Assembly (NCBI RefSeq): GCF_039545795.1
Contig: NZ_CP154260.1
Coordinates: 5,585,001 to 5,649,000 of the forward strand
Direction of reading: 5' to 3'
DNA length: 64,000 bases
Source of the DNA: Chitinophaga niabensis
GTDB taxonomy: Bacteria > Bacteroidota > Bacteroidia > Chitinophagales > Chitinophagaceae
The notes below the pieces were generated by a model. The model was not told the DNA's origin. It saw only the letters and a program-made list of their open reading frames with translations, and searched no databases. Below, piece by piece: positions 54,330 to 62,294 of the stretch; positions within the stretch are counted from its first letter, which is position 1, and the number at the start of each line of letters is the position of its first letter. The translations under genes were made by a program, and so were the position numbers.

Positions 54330-54746
54330 ATGACCACCACAACCACCATAGCGATCATTGGCAAAACACCCCTTGCACAAACACTGTCCAAAGGCGGGTA
54401 CCGTATACTGCTGTTTGGCGGGGAATGTAAAGAAGGGGAATTGATGGATTGCCCCATTGAAGCGAGCTGGGAGGCAGACATTATTGTACTGGCCGCCCAG
54501 CCAGAAGAAATGGCAGAAAAGATCAGGGCAGTGGCCGTGCAAAAGATCGTACTCAGCAATGGCTCCCTGGAAACATGGCAAACCCTGCTGCCTCATTCCA
54601 AAGTGGTGGCGTTCTCCAACCTTTCCCCGGCGCAGCGTGTTATCAATATCTCCGGTGATGACGGAGAAGCACTTTACACTACCGCTGAACTGCTCAGGTC
54701 AGTCGGCTTTTTTCCTGACATTCAACTTAAAAGAAATAGACTATGA
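54330..54746 (+). CDS. Short NADP/F420-oxidoreductase-like protein with a degenerate nucleotide loop
   Basis: The ATG at 54330 gives 138 residues. The beginning (IAIIGKTPLAQTLSKGGYRIL) and the strand IVLAAQPEEM followed by KIVLSNGS resemble the Rossmann domain of the F420-dependent NADP oxidoreductase family. The glycine-rich loop is reduced to IIGKTPLA, and the protein is shorter than the usual roughly 200 residues. It may be a binding-deficient accessory protein. Its end overlaps the next start by four bases. Confidence 0.72.
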   Translation: MTTTTTIAIIGKTPLAQTLSKGGYRILLFGGECKEGELMDCPIEASWEADIIVLAAQPEEMAEKIRAVAVQKIVLSNGSLETWQTLLPHSKVVAFSNLSPAQRVINISGDDGEALYTTAELLRSVGFFPDIQLKRNRL

Positions 54747-55564
54747 TACTTATTACCGGTGCAAACGGACATCTAGGGCAATTAACCATTAATGCCTTAC
54801 TGAAAGAAAACCCGGCGGCTAAAGTAGCCGGCCTGGTCAGAACAGCAGAGAAAGGCAAAGACCTTCCTGTTGAAATAAGGATTGGCGACTACAACGATAA
54901 ACCGGCTTTGCAAACTGCCTTAAAAGGAATTGAGGTACTGCTCCTGGTATCTACCAGTACTTTCGGCAACAGGGTAGAACAACATGCCAATGTGATCGAT
55001 GCCGCCAAAGCTGCCGGTGTGCAACATATTATCTACACCAGCCATGTTCAGGCAGCAGGTTCTCCAGGCCCGCTGGCACCTGATCACGCAGAAACAGAAA
55101 AACTGCTGATCACGTCCGGTATAGATTATACCATTTTCAGGAATACTTTTTACATGGAATACATGCCCTGGTTCCTGGGCAATGCAATAGAAACGGGTAC
55201 CTGGACGTATCCCAGCAATGGTGCCAAAATAAATCTTGCTTTGCGCAGTGAAATGGCAGAAGCACTGGCGAAAGTTTTATCCGCACCGGAAAAACATCGT
55301 AACCAGATCTACGAGATCACCTCTTCCCCATCTTTCACCTTAACGGAAATGGCAGACATTCTGGACATCAAATACCAGGACGTTACCGTACAAGAATTCA
55401 AAGAGATCCTGGCTAAAGCCGGACTGCCACAGGAACAGATTGTTGTAATCGCAGGGATCGGGGTTACTTTCTCTACCGGTGCATTAAGTTATGCGGGAGA
55501 TGATCTGGAAAAACTACTCGGCCGTAAACCGGTAAACATCAAATCATTCCTCCAGCAATTATAA
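54743..55564 (+). CDS. NmrA-like NAD(P)-binding oxidoreductase (QorB-type)
   Basis: A 273-residue extended SDR with the NmrA pattern: ITGANGHLGQLTINALL (nucleotide loop, about 4-20), then LLLVSTSTFGNRVEQHANVI (about 69-88), IIYTSHVQAAGSPGPLAPDH (about 98-117) and FRNTFYMEYMP (about 134-144). Family members include quinone oxidoreductase QorB and redox-sensing NmrA. It is coupled to the preceding gene by an ATGA overlap and to the next by TAATG. Confidence 0.88.
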   Translation: MILITGANGHLGQLTINALLKENPAAKVAGLVRTAEKGKDLPVEIRIGDYNDKPALQTALKGIEVLLLVSTSTFGNRVEQHANVIDAAKAAGVQHIIYTSHVQAAGSPGPLAPDHAETEKLLITSGIDYTIFRNTFYMEYMPWFLGNAIETGTWTYPSNGAKINLALRSEMAEALAKVLSAPEKHRNQIYEITSSPSFTLTEMADILDIKYQDVTVQEFKEILAKAGLPQEQIVVIAGIGVTFSTGALSYAGDDLEKLLGRKPVNIKSFLQQL

Positions 55565-56430
55565 TGGAACGAAAAGATTTCCTTAAAATGATAGCACTAA
55601 GCGGCCTCACCGCCTTCAATAAGTTCACTGCTAATTTATCAGACAATGGTGTGCTGATGCCGGTGTTATTCATCGGCCACGGCTCTCCCATGAATGGTAT
55701 TGAACACAACAGCTTCACCCAACACTGGGTAAAAATGGCAGAGACCATTCCAACACCCGCAGCGGTACTGGTTGTTTCTGCCCACTGGCTGAGCAAAGGA
55801 ACAAAGATCACCGCCATGGATTTCCCGGAAACTATCCACGACTTTGGTGGGTTTCCTCCGGAACTTTTTGCTGTACAATATCCCGCACCGGGAAGCCCTG
55901 CTATTGCAAAAGAAACAGCATCACTCATACATTCCACCAAAGTGGAACTGGCACACGATTGGGGATTGGACCATGGTACCTGGACGATCATACGCCACAT
56001 GTACCCCAAAGCCAACATTCCCGTATTACAATTAAGCATCGATTATTCCAAAGGCCCGGCGTATCACTACAACCTGGCAAAAGAATTACACGAACTACGC
56101 AGGAAAGGCATCTTGATCATCGGAAGCGGCAACATGGTACACAACCTGGGCATGATAGCATGGGATAAGATGGATAAACCAGAGTATGGGTATGACTGGG
56201 CATTAGACATCAATTCGAAATTCAAACAACTCATCTATAACGGCGATCATGCTTCCCTGATCAAATATGAAACCATCAGTAAGGATATAAGACTAGCCAT
56301 CCCCACCCCGGACCATTATTATCCATTAATGTATACGCTTGGATTAAAAGGAACAAAAGACGATGTGGAGATCTTTAATGATAAGGCCGTGGCGGGATCG
56401 CTAACGATGACTTCAGTAAGGTTCGGATAA
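55564..56430 (+). CDS. ygiD: YgiD-like extradiol ring-cleavage dioxygenase (DODA type)
   Basis: This 288-residue protein matches the LigB/DODA class-III extradiol dioxygenases. GHGSPMNGIE (about 38-47) and VSAHWLSKG (about 71-79) carry metal-ligand histidines, and DHGTWTIIRHMYP (about 138-150) and GSGNMVHNLG (about 190-199) are typical of YgiD. It should cleave DOPA-like catechols at the 4,5 position. The first 20 residues look like a Tat-less signal or helix (DFLKMIALSGLTAF) and may mark export. It is the last gene before the terminator at 56440. Confidence 0.88.
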   Translation: MERKDFLKMIALSGLTAFNKFTANLSDNGVLMPVLFIGHGSPMNGIEHNSFTQHWVKMAETIPTPAAVLVVSAHWLSKGTKITAMDFPETIHDFGGFPPELFAVQYPAPGSPAIAKETASLIHSTKVELAHDWGLDHGTWTIIRHMYPKANIPVLQLSIDYSKGPAYHYNLAKELHELRRKGILIIGSGNMVHNLGMIAWDKMDKPEYGYDWALDINSKFKQLIYNGDHASLIKYETISKDIRLAIPTPDHYYPLMYTLGLKGTKDDVEIFNDKAVAGSLTMTSVRFG

Positions 56431-56439
56431 AATAGAAAA

Positions 56440-56471
56440 ACGGTTACTCCATAGAGTAACCGTTCTCTTTT
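56440..56471. terminator. Bidirectional intrinsic terminator between convergent genes
   Basis: ACGGTTACTC (56440-56449) and GAGTAACCGT (56454-56463) form a perfect 10-bp stem around CATA. TCTCTTTT follows on the plus strand and TTTTCTATTTT on the minus strand, so it serves both the ygiD-like gene and the lipoprotein operon. Confidence 0.88.
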
Positions 56472-56492
56472 ACAGCAGCATCTTTTAATGGT

Positions 56493-57200
56493 TTACGGGA
56501 TCAACTCCTCGTATCTGAAATTGTAATAAGGGAAAGAACCACCGGTCACACCATTGAGATAAATAGACTGAATATCAAATTTGTAGATGGTAGTACCGCT
56601 CTTCCAGAAAAGCACTCTGCCGGAAACAGGGGTAACGGTATGGCCGCCACTCCAGTTGTAAATATACCAGCCGGCTCCATTTGCATACGCTGCAACGGCT
56701 GGAGGAATTCCTGTACCTGTTACCTGGTCCATACCGATCACGTTAGAACCTGCTGGTGAGCTGGCTGGGTTTGATGCCGTTGCCCAGTCTGCATACACCA
56801 CGGAAGCAAACGCCTTATTGATGAAACGGATGGAATCGTTGGAGGTAATATCTCCTGTAGCAATGCCAGTGAACTTAATATTAAAGTTAGCAGGGGTACC
56901 AGCTTCGTTCACAGTAAAGCGCCAGTAGAGATTACCATCAGCTGGCTGTCCGGGGCCAGTTGTATAAGCTTGTTTGAAATTCGTTACGGTATACAAGCTA
57001 CCGGCACGACAGATTGTTCCTGATGTTACACCAGGCCCTGTTATACTTTGACAGGTGCCGTCAGTAATGCTTACAGACAATGTCTGATCGCGAAGGGTTA
57101 TTGATTCCGCATCTTTGTTCTTGGAGCAGGAAGCAACGAACAAAGTGCTGGCAGTGGTTAACAACAGCGCAAGGCGCGAAAGGGTTTTGATTTGTGTCAT
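56493..57200 (-). CDS. HmuY-like lipoprotein (last of the lipoprotein operon)
   Basis: A 235-residue lipoprotein (lipobox TLFVASC, C25). The mature part is all-beta. C-terminal segments GWYIYNWSGGHTVTPVSGRV and IYKFDIQSIYLNG resemble the end of the HmuY-like proteins encoded upstream in the operon, though the N-terminal WD(L/I)xF signature is not apparent. HmuY proteins bind haem at the surface or after release; haem binding by this one is only inferred. It lies 54 bases after the IPT/TIG lipoprotein gene. Confidence 0.65.
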   Translation of the reverse strand: MTQIKTLSRLALLLTTASTLFVASCSKNKDAESITLRDQTLSVSITDGTCQSITGPGVTSGTICRAGSLYTVTNFKQAYTTGPGQPADGNLYWRFTVNEAGTPANFNIKFTGIATGDITSNDSIRFINKAFASVVYADWATASNPASSPAGSNVIGMDQVTGTGIPPAVAAYANGAGWYIYNWSGGHTVTPVSGRVLFWKSGTTIYKFDIQSIYLNGVTGGSFPYYNFRYEELIP

Positions 57201-57254
57201 AGTAATATTGGATTAATAATAAACAATAAGGGTTTGGGATGTGCTGTAATGCAT

Positions 57255-58271
57255 TTATGATGGTGTAACAGTAAACGATGTAGCACCGTCCACATTTACA
57301 TATACTTTCGTTTGTTTGTTCCAGTTCCAGAATCCGATGAAGTCTGTTATCCGCAATTGAATGCCGATGCCGTCCGCATCATATCCTCCCAGCTGATAAG
57401 TACCTGCTTTGAACGTAGTTGGAATGCGGTAAGTGGCAGAAGTAGCAGTAGAACTCACCAGTGCCAGTGTAGCCACTTCTATCTCATTCCAGTTGGCATC
57501 GTAGGCATATACCCTTGCTTCTTTCATATCAAAGAAGCCGGTACCATTGAAAGTGATAGTTTCACCCTGTTTTACAGTAACCGGTGCTTTGATTTCATTT
57601 ACAACAGGTTTTGCACTCGCAGGGTACAACACACCGAAGATGGCATTGGGAGAAATGAACGTACGCTCTTCACTGACGATCTTTACTTTGTAAGCACCGA
57701 TCTTTACATCATCCGTATTAGGCACCTTTATCCGCATAATGGGCGTACCGTCTGCCTGATCGGCAAACTCAATGGGGATCTGTGTTTCTTTATTGGCATT
57801 ATCTACAATATAAAAACGGGTGAGGTTCACATCGCGGGCCAGGTAACGGATCTCACGGCCATTGTTCACGGTGATCGTTCCTCCTTTGGTAGTGGCATAG
57901 GTCATTTCAAACACCTGGATATCCGGCTGATTGTAAACCACTTTCAGGAAGTAATCCTTCACTGCACCGTTCTGGGCTTTCACCGTAAACTTTGTTCCGG
58001 TGGCAAATGTTACTTCTGTTCCGGAAGCCGGCGTAATAGTAGCATGCTCTGACACCTTGATCTGAGGGCTGATCTTAGCGGGTTTGGGAAGATAAGAAGG
58101 CCAGTAAATGATAATGCTGTCGTTATTAAAAGAAGCATTGATCTTTTCATCTCCTCCGGTGGAAACACTTAGTAATTCGATACTGTTATATGGATAAGGC
58201 GCATATTCCGTTTCCTTTTTGCAGGAAACAAATGCCGCCAGTATTAAAATGCAGGATATAATTCTATACAT
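57255..58271 (-). CDS. Surface lipoprotein with IPT/TIG-like domain
   Basis: A 338-residue lipoprotein (lipobox LAAFVSC, C17). The N-terminal region (about 28-110) has the form PYNSIELLSVSTGGDEKI to KDYFLKVVYNQ, a Bacteroidota beta-sandwich type. The C-terminal region (about 220-310) contains an IPT/TIG-like unit (VKQGETITFNGTGFFDMKE). There is no enzymatic motif. It starts three bases after the stop of the preceding lipoprotein gene, so it belongs to the haem-locus operon and may bind a surface partner. Confidence 0.78.
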   Translation of the reverse strand: MYRIISCILILAAFVSCKKETEYAPYPYNSIELLSVSTGGDEKINASFNNDSIIIYWPSYLPKPAKISPQIKVSEHATITPASGTEVTFATGTKFTVKAQNGAVKDYFLKVVYNQPDIQVFEMTYATTKGGTITVNNGREIRYLARDVNLTRFYIVDNANKETQIPIEFADQADGTPIMRIKVPNTDDVKIGAYKVKIVSEERTFISPNAIFGVLYPASAKPVVNEIKAPVTVKQGETITFNGTGFFDMKEARVYAYDANWNEIEVATLALVSSTATSATYRIPTTFKAGTYQLGGYDADGIGIQLRITDFIGFWNWNKQTKVYVNVDGATSFTVTPS

Positions 58272-58274
58272 GAT

Positions 58275-59009
58275 CTATGGCAGTTTATTGATACGGATGG
58301 GAAATGTGGTGGTAACAACCTTGGCATAGGAATATACACGCACCTTATATAAACCTGTGGCTGGCAAAGCCGTCAGCAATGGACTGGGATCCTGCTGGTA
58401 GTTAATCAGTGAAATGCCCACCGAATTCAGATCATTCGTATTAGTGATGGACATCGTGAATGGCGGATATTCTTTCCCGGTTTCATCCACCAGTACTACT
58501 TTCATCAGTTCGCGGTTCTCATGAAAGCCTGTCCCCAACAGGTTGATGTTTATACTAGAAAAATTAACGCTCATTTTAATATCGAAGGATCTGATATCAG
58601 TAGCGCTGGTACTTACTTCCTTCAGGGTTAATGGAGGCTGTTGTACCACAATCTTCAGGGTATAGGTTTTCTTCTTCCCGCTTTTACCGGTAACGGCATA
58701 TTTGATGTCGCGCCCTTTCTGGAAAACGTCCAGAAGATTTTCTATCAAAGTACCTGTACCCGGTTGTACAGTAGCGCCGGTGCTTACTTTGATCTCCGGC
58801 TCCAGTACCACCAGTTGTTTATAAAAAGGCAGGTAAACCGTAATGCTGGAATCAGCATCATTCACAGTGCCATAGATGGGATCGCCCTGAACATTCACGA
58901 TCTTGTATTCCGTGATCCTGCTATCGGATGCTGCCGGTGGGGCAATAGTATCCGTTTTGGTGCACCCTGCTATGGCAAGGAGCATCAATACCTTTAAAAT
59001 TCTGTTCAT
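58275..59009 (-). CDS. Surface lipoprotein, DUF5018-like
   Basis: A 244-residue lipoprotein (lipobox MLLAIAGC, C16). The mature protein has a strand-rich unit (SRITEYKIVNVQGDPIYGTV, YAVTGKSGKKKTYTLKIVV) like that of the following gene and of DUF5018-type lipoproteins, then an IPT-like half (INLLGTGFHENRELMKVVLV). The two neighbouring lipoproteins probably share a common origin. It starts one base after the HmuY-like gene ends, so translation is probably coupled. Confidence 0.75.
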   Translation of the reverse strand: MNRILKVLMLLAIAGCTKTDTIAPPAASDSRITEYKIVNVQGDPIYGTVNDADSSITVYLPFYKQLVVLEPEIKVSTGATVQPGTGTLIENLLDVFQKGRDIKYAVTGKSGKKKTYTLKIVVQQPPLTLKEVSTSATDIRSFDIKMSVNFSSININLLGTGFHENRELMKVVLVDETGKEYPPFTMSITNTNDLNSVGISLINYQQDPSPLLTALPATGLYKVRVYSYAKVVTTTFPIRINKLP

Positions 59010-59010
59010 G

Positions 59011-59760
59011 TTACTTGATATCTAAGTTTTTGCTGCCATCCATCTGGATAGCGTATTTGAATGTTACGAATCCTGGCTTGTTGTCTCTCGTAGGGTCTTC
59101 AGGATTGTCCTTATAAATATTTTCGATCATTACTTTGGCGTAATGCCCTTTATGCGTTTTCACGATCATCACGCGCGGCATGGTGTACACGATATGCGAT
59201 TTCTTGGCATTGCCCGGGAAGAGCGCACCATAGAAATCATAATACCCCCAGCCGTCTGCTTCTCCCTGGAAATGGTCCAGTCCTACATCACGGATGCCTA
59301 ACTTACTGTCGTCCGCCGTTTTCACTGCATCAAAAGCAGCATTGAAAAGTGAGCGGGGGATTGGGAGCGTTTTGGGTTTAAAGCTGATGGTATCGTAGAA
59401 CTGTGCGTCAAACTTTCTGTCTACCACCACATAGATCCTCGCATTACCGGGGCCACCAAAAGAAGGGGAACCAATGGATGCCCCGTTATTGGGGTATACA
59501 CTGCTGTTATATATACCATAGAATACAATATCCCATCTGCCTGTTTGCCTTTGGGATTCAGGTATCACTTTATTTTCTTCAAGACTATAATACATGGATA
59601 CGGCATTACCGGCAGAGGTGGCAGTAGTGTCCGCTACCAGGTTCTCTATCCTGTAAACACCTGTACGTAAAGAAGTACCTTCATCCGGTTTATCTTCCGT
59701 TTTGCTTTTTGAGCAGGCGGTAAATACAAAGCAGGTAACGAGTAACACTTTGAAGTTCAT
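59011..59760 (-). CDS. HmuY-family lipoprotein (second copy)
   Basis: A 249-residue lipoprotein (lipobox FVFTAC, C16). It carries the HmuY-type signature RWDIVFYGIYNSSVYPNNGA (about 73-92) followed by GGPGNARIYVV and a C-terminal VTFKYAIQMDGSKNLDIK. HmuY of Porphyromonas captures haem for the receptor HmuR; that function is transferred here by family and by the neighbouring haem-degrading enzyme gene. It aligns clearly with the product of 59772..60455. Confidence 0.8.
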   Translation of the reverse strand: MNFKVLLVTCFVFTACSKSKTEDKPDEGTSLRTGVYRIENLVADTTATSAGNAVSMYYSLEENKVIPESQRQTGRWDIVFYGIYNSSVYPNNGASIGSPSFGGPGNARIYVVVDRKFDAQFYDTISFKPKTLPIPRSLFNAAFDAVKTADDSKLGIRDVGLDHFQGEADGWGYYDFYGALFPGNAKKSHIVYTMPRVMIVKTHKGHYAKVMIENIYKDNPEDPTRDNKPGFVTFKYAIQMDGSKNLDIK

Positions 59761-59771
59761 ATATGCGCGAA

Positions 59772-60455
59772 TTAATTGGTTCTCAAATTCCGGCTGCCAT
59801 CTTCCTGCACGAAGTATTTGAACGTGAGGTAGGGAGCTGGCCAGAAAAGGTCTGTTACAACAGGCGGATTGCCTTTGTAGATATTTAATAAAGCCAGTTT
59901 GGCGAATTTGCCACTGGCTGTTTTTACAATAAATGTTCTGTTGCGTACGGGCACACAGATGTGATTGCTGAGGGAATAAAAATACCAGCCATAACCATTA
60001 CCACTGTCCCAGCCAACACCGGCTAAACCTTTCTGTGCAAACTCAGCATCCGAAGGCGCTTCAAATACCTGGTCATATGGTTTTTCTATGATCATCATCC
60101 TGCCAACACCCGGCCCGCCATATCCCGGCGTACCGGCTATTGTTCCGTTATTGGTAACCACATAGGAGTTATACTCTTTGGTGAAAGCAAGGTCCCAATC
60201 TGCATTTTTGAGGTATTGCAGAGAGTCCGCCGTGGTTTTGATCATGCGGGTTTGTTTATCGGAAAAGCGGAAAGTGATGCTGTAGAAAGGACGTTTTTCT
60301 TTACCATCCACATCATCTCCCATGGAAGCACCAAGGTCTCCCGGCATGTCCAGCACCGTCACACTCCTGGTATCAGTGACATTGGGTGAAGTCTTATCTT
60401 TGCTGCAGGCTGTCATCAAAAGGATAACAGCACTTAATACGACCGTGTATTTCAT
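59772..60455 (-). CDS. HmuY-family lipoprotein (first gene of the operon)
   Basis: The ATG at 60455 is chosen because it begins a lipoprotein signal (lipobox ILLMTAC, C17); a start at 60563 adds 36 polar residues. The 227-residue protein has DWDLAFTKEYNSYVVTNNGT (about 70-89), GYGGPGVGRMMIIEKPYDQV and the ending YLTFKYFVQEDGSRNL, all matching the second copy. It is predicted to be a surface haem-binding protein. It is divergent from the IsdG-like gene; the 158-bp gap probably carries both promoters. Confidence 0.8.
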   Translation of the reverse strand: MKYTVVLSAVILLMTACSKDKTSPNVTDTRSVTVLDMPGDLGASMGDDVDGKEKRPFYSITFRFSDKQTRMIKTTADSLQYLKNADWDLAFTKEYNSYVVTNNGTIAGTPGYGGPGVGRMMIIEKPYDQVFEAPSDAEFAQKGLAGVGWDSGNGYGWYFYSLSNHICVPVRNRTFIVKTASGKFAKLALLNIYKGNPPVVTDLFWPAPYLTFKYFVQEDGSRNLRTN

Positions 60456-60582
60456 GCTGCAAAATTGCAGAGGCGCGTTCACCACTTTGGGAGAAATAGC
60501 AACCTTCCGCGGAATTTCACCATTATTCCGTTTGAGGTAATTGTTATTCCCGGATAGGCGCATGACATTGGTGTGACAGTCA

Positions 60583-60590
60583 TACTTTTG
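60583..60590 (+). promoter_or_regulatory. Candidate -7 box for the IsdG-like gene
   Basis: TACTTTTG matches TAnnTTTG exactly and lies 24 bases before the ATG at 60614. ATGAC and GTCAT flank the 12 bases upstream of it, which could be a weak operator. No clear -33 TTTG is seen. Confidence 0.4.
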
Positions 60591-60613
60591 TCATAATTAA
60601 ATCACATTTTTTT

Positions 60614-60943
60614 ATGAACAAGAATTTCGTAGCCATTAACTACATCCAATGCAACACCGATTTCCAGGAGCGGTTTGAACAACTTTTTGCTACCCGTGCG
60701 CATGCAATAGACACCATGCCAGGCTTTATCAACATGCATGTGCTGCGTCCTGCCAAAGAGGGAGATGCTTACCTGATCGTGAGCTATTGGGAAACGGAAC
60801 AATCGTTTAAAGACTGGATGAAATCAGAAGCATTTATCAGCGGGCACAAACGTGGGTTTGAAGAAATTGCCAAAGCAAAAGCGGAAGGCAGGCCGGCTCC
60901 TATGACCAGCGACTTTAAAATTTATCAGGTAATTAGTGAATAA
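60614..60943 (+). CDS. IsdG/HmoA-type haem-degrading monooxygenase
   Basis: A 109-residue ABM-fold protein. It retains the three residues that define IsdG-type haem oxygenases in the right spacing: N9 (VAINYIQ), W68 (FKDWMKS) and H78 (ISGHKRG); in Staphylococcus IsdG these are N7, W67 and H77. The family opens haem to release iron using a reductase and oxygen. No signal peptide is present, so it acts in the cytoplasm on imported haem. The adjacent HmuY-like and TonB receptor genes support this role. A very small membrane protein gene overlaps its stop. Confidence 0.88.
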   Translation: MNKNFVAINYIQCNTDFQERFEQLFATRAHAIDTMPGFINMHVLRPAKEGDAYLIVSYWETEQSFKDWMKSEAFISGHKRGFEEIAKAKAEGRPAPMTSDFKIYQVISE

Positions 60944-61068
60944 TGGAAACAACCACCACTAAGCAAAAGTTAATGAAATGGCTGAAGCGCATCGGCTTCT
61001 GGGGATTTCTCTTCTTTTTAATAAAGGGATTGCTTTGGCTTGTATTTATATACTGGTTGGCTAAATAA
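60943..61068 (+). CDS. 41-residue membrane protein coupled to the haem monooxygenase
   Basis: The ATG at 60943 overlaps the stop of the preceding gene (TAATG). The 41-residue product has a basic N-terminus (KQKLMKWLKRIG) and one membrane helix (about 19-39, FWGFLFFLIKGLLWLVFIYW). The coupling and clean amphipathic-then-hydrophobic pattern argue for a real gene. I know of no assigned function; it may anchor or regulate a partner at the membrane. Confidence 0.75.
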   Translation: METTTTKQKLMKWLKRIGFWGFLFFLIKGLLWLVFIYWLAK

Positions 61069-61095
61069 TTGAAAACGGTAGAGTGGCCGGCAACT

Positions 61096-62067
61096 TTACC
61101 TTTTCATGATACCCGGAGAAAAACCAAAATGTTTCTTAAAAGCCCTCGTGAAATGGGCAGTATGTTTGTAGCCTGATAAATAAGCCACCTCAGATACGGC
61201 TTTTCCCTGCGACAGTAATTCCCGCGCATGCGTCATCTTGATATTTTGCAGATAGCCGTATACGGTAGTGCCAAATACCTGTTTAAAATGACTCTTCAGA
61301 TAAGCATCGTTTGTACCCACCTGGTGGCTCAGGTCAATTAATGTACAGGGGCTGTTGATGTTCTTGATAATAATATCCCGCGCCATATGCATCCGCTCTA
61401 TGTCTTCTTTCTTCAATGCACGCGTATCACTTTTAGCCATTCCGCTGATCTGTTCATATTGGGATAACTGGATGGCCAGCAGTTCGGTGGTTTTGGCTTT
61501 GAGGTACAACTGCTTGTAACGACCGTCCAGCGGACAATTGAGCATATCGTACAGAATGGCGCTGATATTGGAGACCAGGGGAAGATTCACTTCGCTCAGC
61601 CTGGCAGGGGTATTATTGGCAATGCTTTTTGTAAGAACAGGAAACAAAGGATGTTCTTCCGGCAGGAAATTAAATACCAGTTCCGGTGTTACACCCAATT
61701 CAAATATTTCCAGCTGTTCATCTGCCTGCCAGTTGAGATGGATCTCCTGCTCCGGGAGGAAAAGGTAATTATATTGATGTTTCTGAAAAGAAGCTAGTTT
61801 AGTAAGGTCGCTGCCGGTGGTATAACTTTTATTCCCGCTCAGCGTATAACTGATCTGCAGAAAAGGGTGCATGTTATTAAACACTACTTCTCCTTCCTGG
61901 CTGGACTTAATATTATAATATCCCAGGTTAATACCATCCGGACTCAGCATTTCATAAACAGAACCGGAATGGCCGTTCTCTGTCAGCGCTTTTCGCCGCT
62001 CTCTCAGGTTACCGGAACCGCTTATGTCAAAAGCGCATTTTATATCATTGGAAACAAGGGCACACAA
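61096..62067 (-). CDS. AraC-family regulator (PchR-like)
   Basis: The frame has no ATG at its 5' end; the most likely start is TTG at 62067 (323 residues). The next ATG would remove 39 residues of what looks like the sensing domain. The N-terminal part (about 40-200) has the pattern HPFLQISYTLSGNKSY followed by IFELGVTPELVFNFLP, as in PchR-like regulators of iron-siderophore uptake. The double HTH spans about 225-320 (LIDLSHQVGTNDAYLKSHFK, VAYLSGYKHTAHFTRAFKK). It is divergent from the TonB receptor and probably controls it. Confidence 0.88.
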   Translation of the reverse strand: MCALVSNDIKCAFDISGSGNLRERRKALTENGHSGSVYEMLSPDGINLGYYNIKSSQEGEVVFNNMHPFLQISYTLSGNKSYTTGSDLTKLASFQKHQYNYLFLPEQEIHLNWQADEQLEIFELGVTPELVFNFLPEEHPLFPVLTKSIANNTPARLSEVNLPLVSNISAILYDMLNCPLDGRYKQLYLKAKTTELLAIQLSQYEQISGMAKSDTRALKKEDIERMHMARDIIIKNINSPCTLIDLSHQVGTNDAYLKSHFKQVFGTTVYGYLQNIKMTHARELLSQGKAVSEVAYLSGYKHTAHFTRAFKKHFGFSPGIMKR

Positions 62068-62088
62068 GGTCTTTGATTTTACTATACG

Positions 62089-62122
62089 GCAATATTATGT
62101 CATTCCCGCTGGAAAATATTGC
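62089..62122. promoter_or_regulatory. Inverted repeat between the AraC and TonB-receptor genes
   Basis: GCAATATT (62089-62096) and AATATTGC (62115-62122) form a perfect 8-bp inverted repeat with an 18-base spacer. The site is in the 227-bp divergent promoter region and is a candidate AraC-dimer or iron-responsive operator. Confidence 0.45.
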
Positions 62123-62294
62123 ACGCAGATTACAATTGAAAGCGCAGGAATATACAATCCTTTGCCATCGGATGTTTGCGCATAAAATGTTTCCGGATGT
62201 GGTAAATTCTTTTCCGCATCTGAGGGCTTGCTTCTCCTTCTCAGGTAAGCTTTTCTCCGTAGCAGGTGTAGCGGAAAGCGGAACTTTGCTTTTT

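Noticed and set aside
57312..58052. 246-codon plus-strand open frame opposite the IPT/TIG lipoprotein gene
   Set aside because: The minus-strand gene has a lipoprotein signal, domain motifs and operon spacing; the plus-strand frame has none of these.
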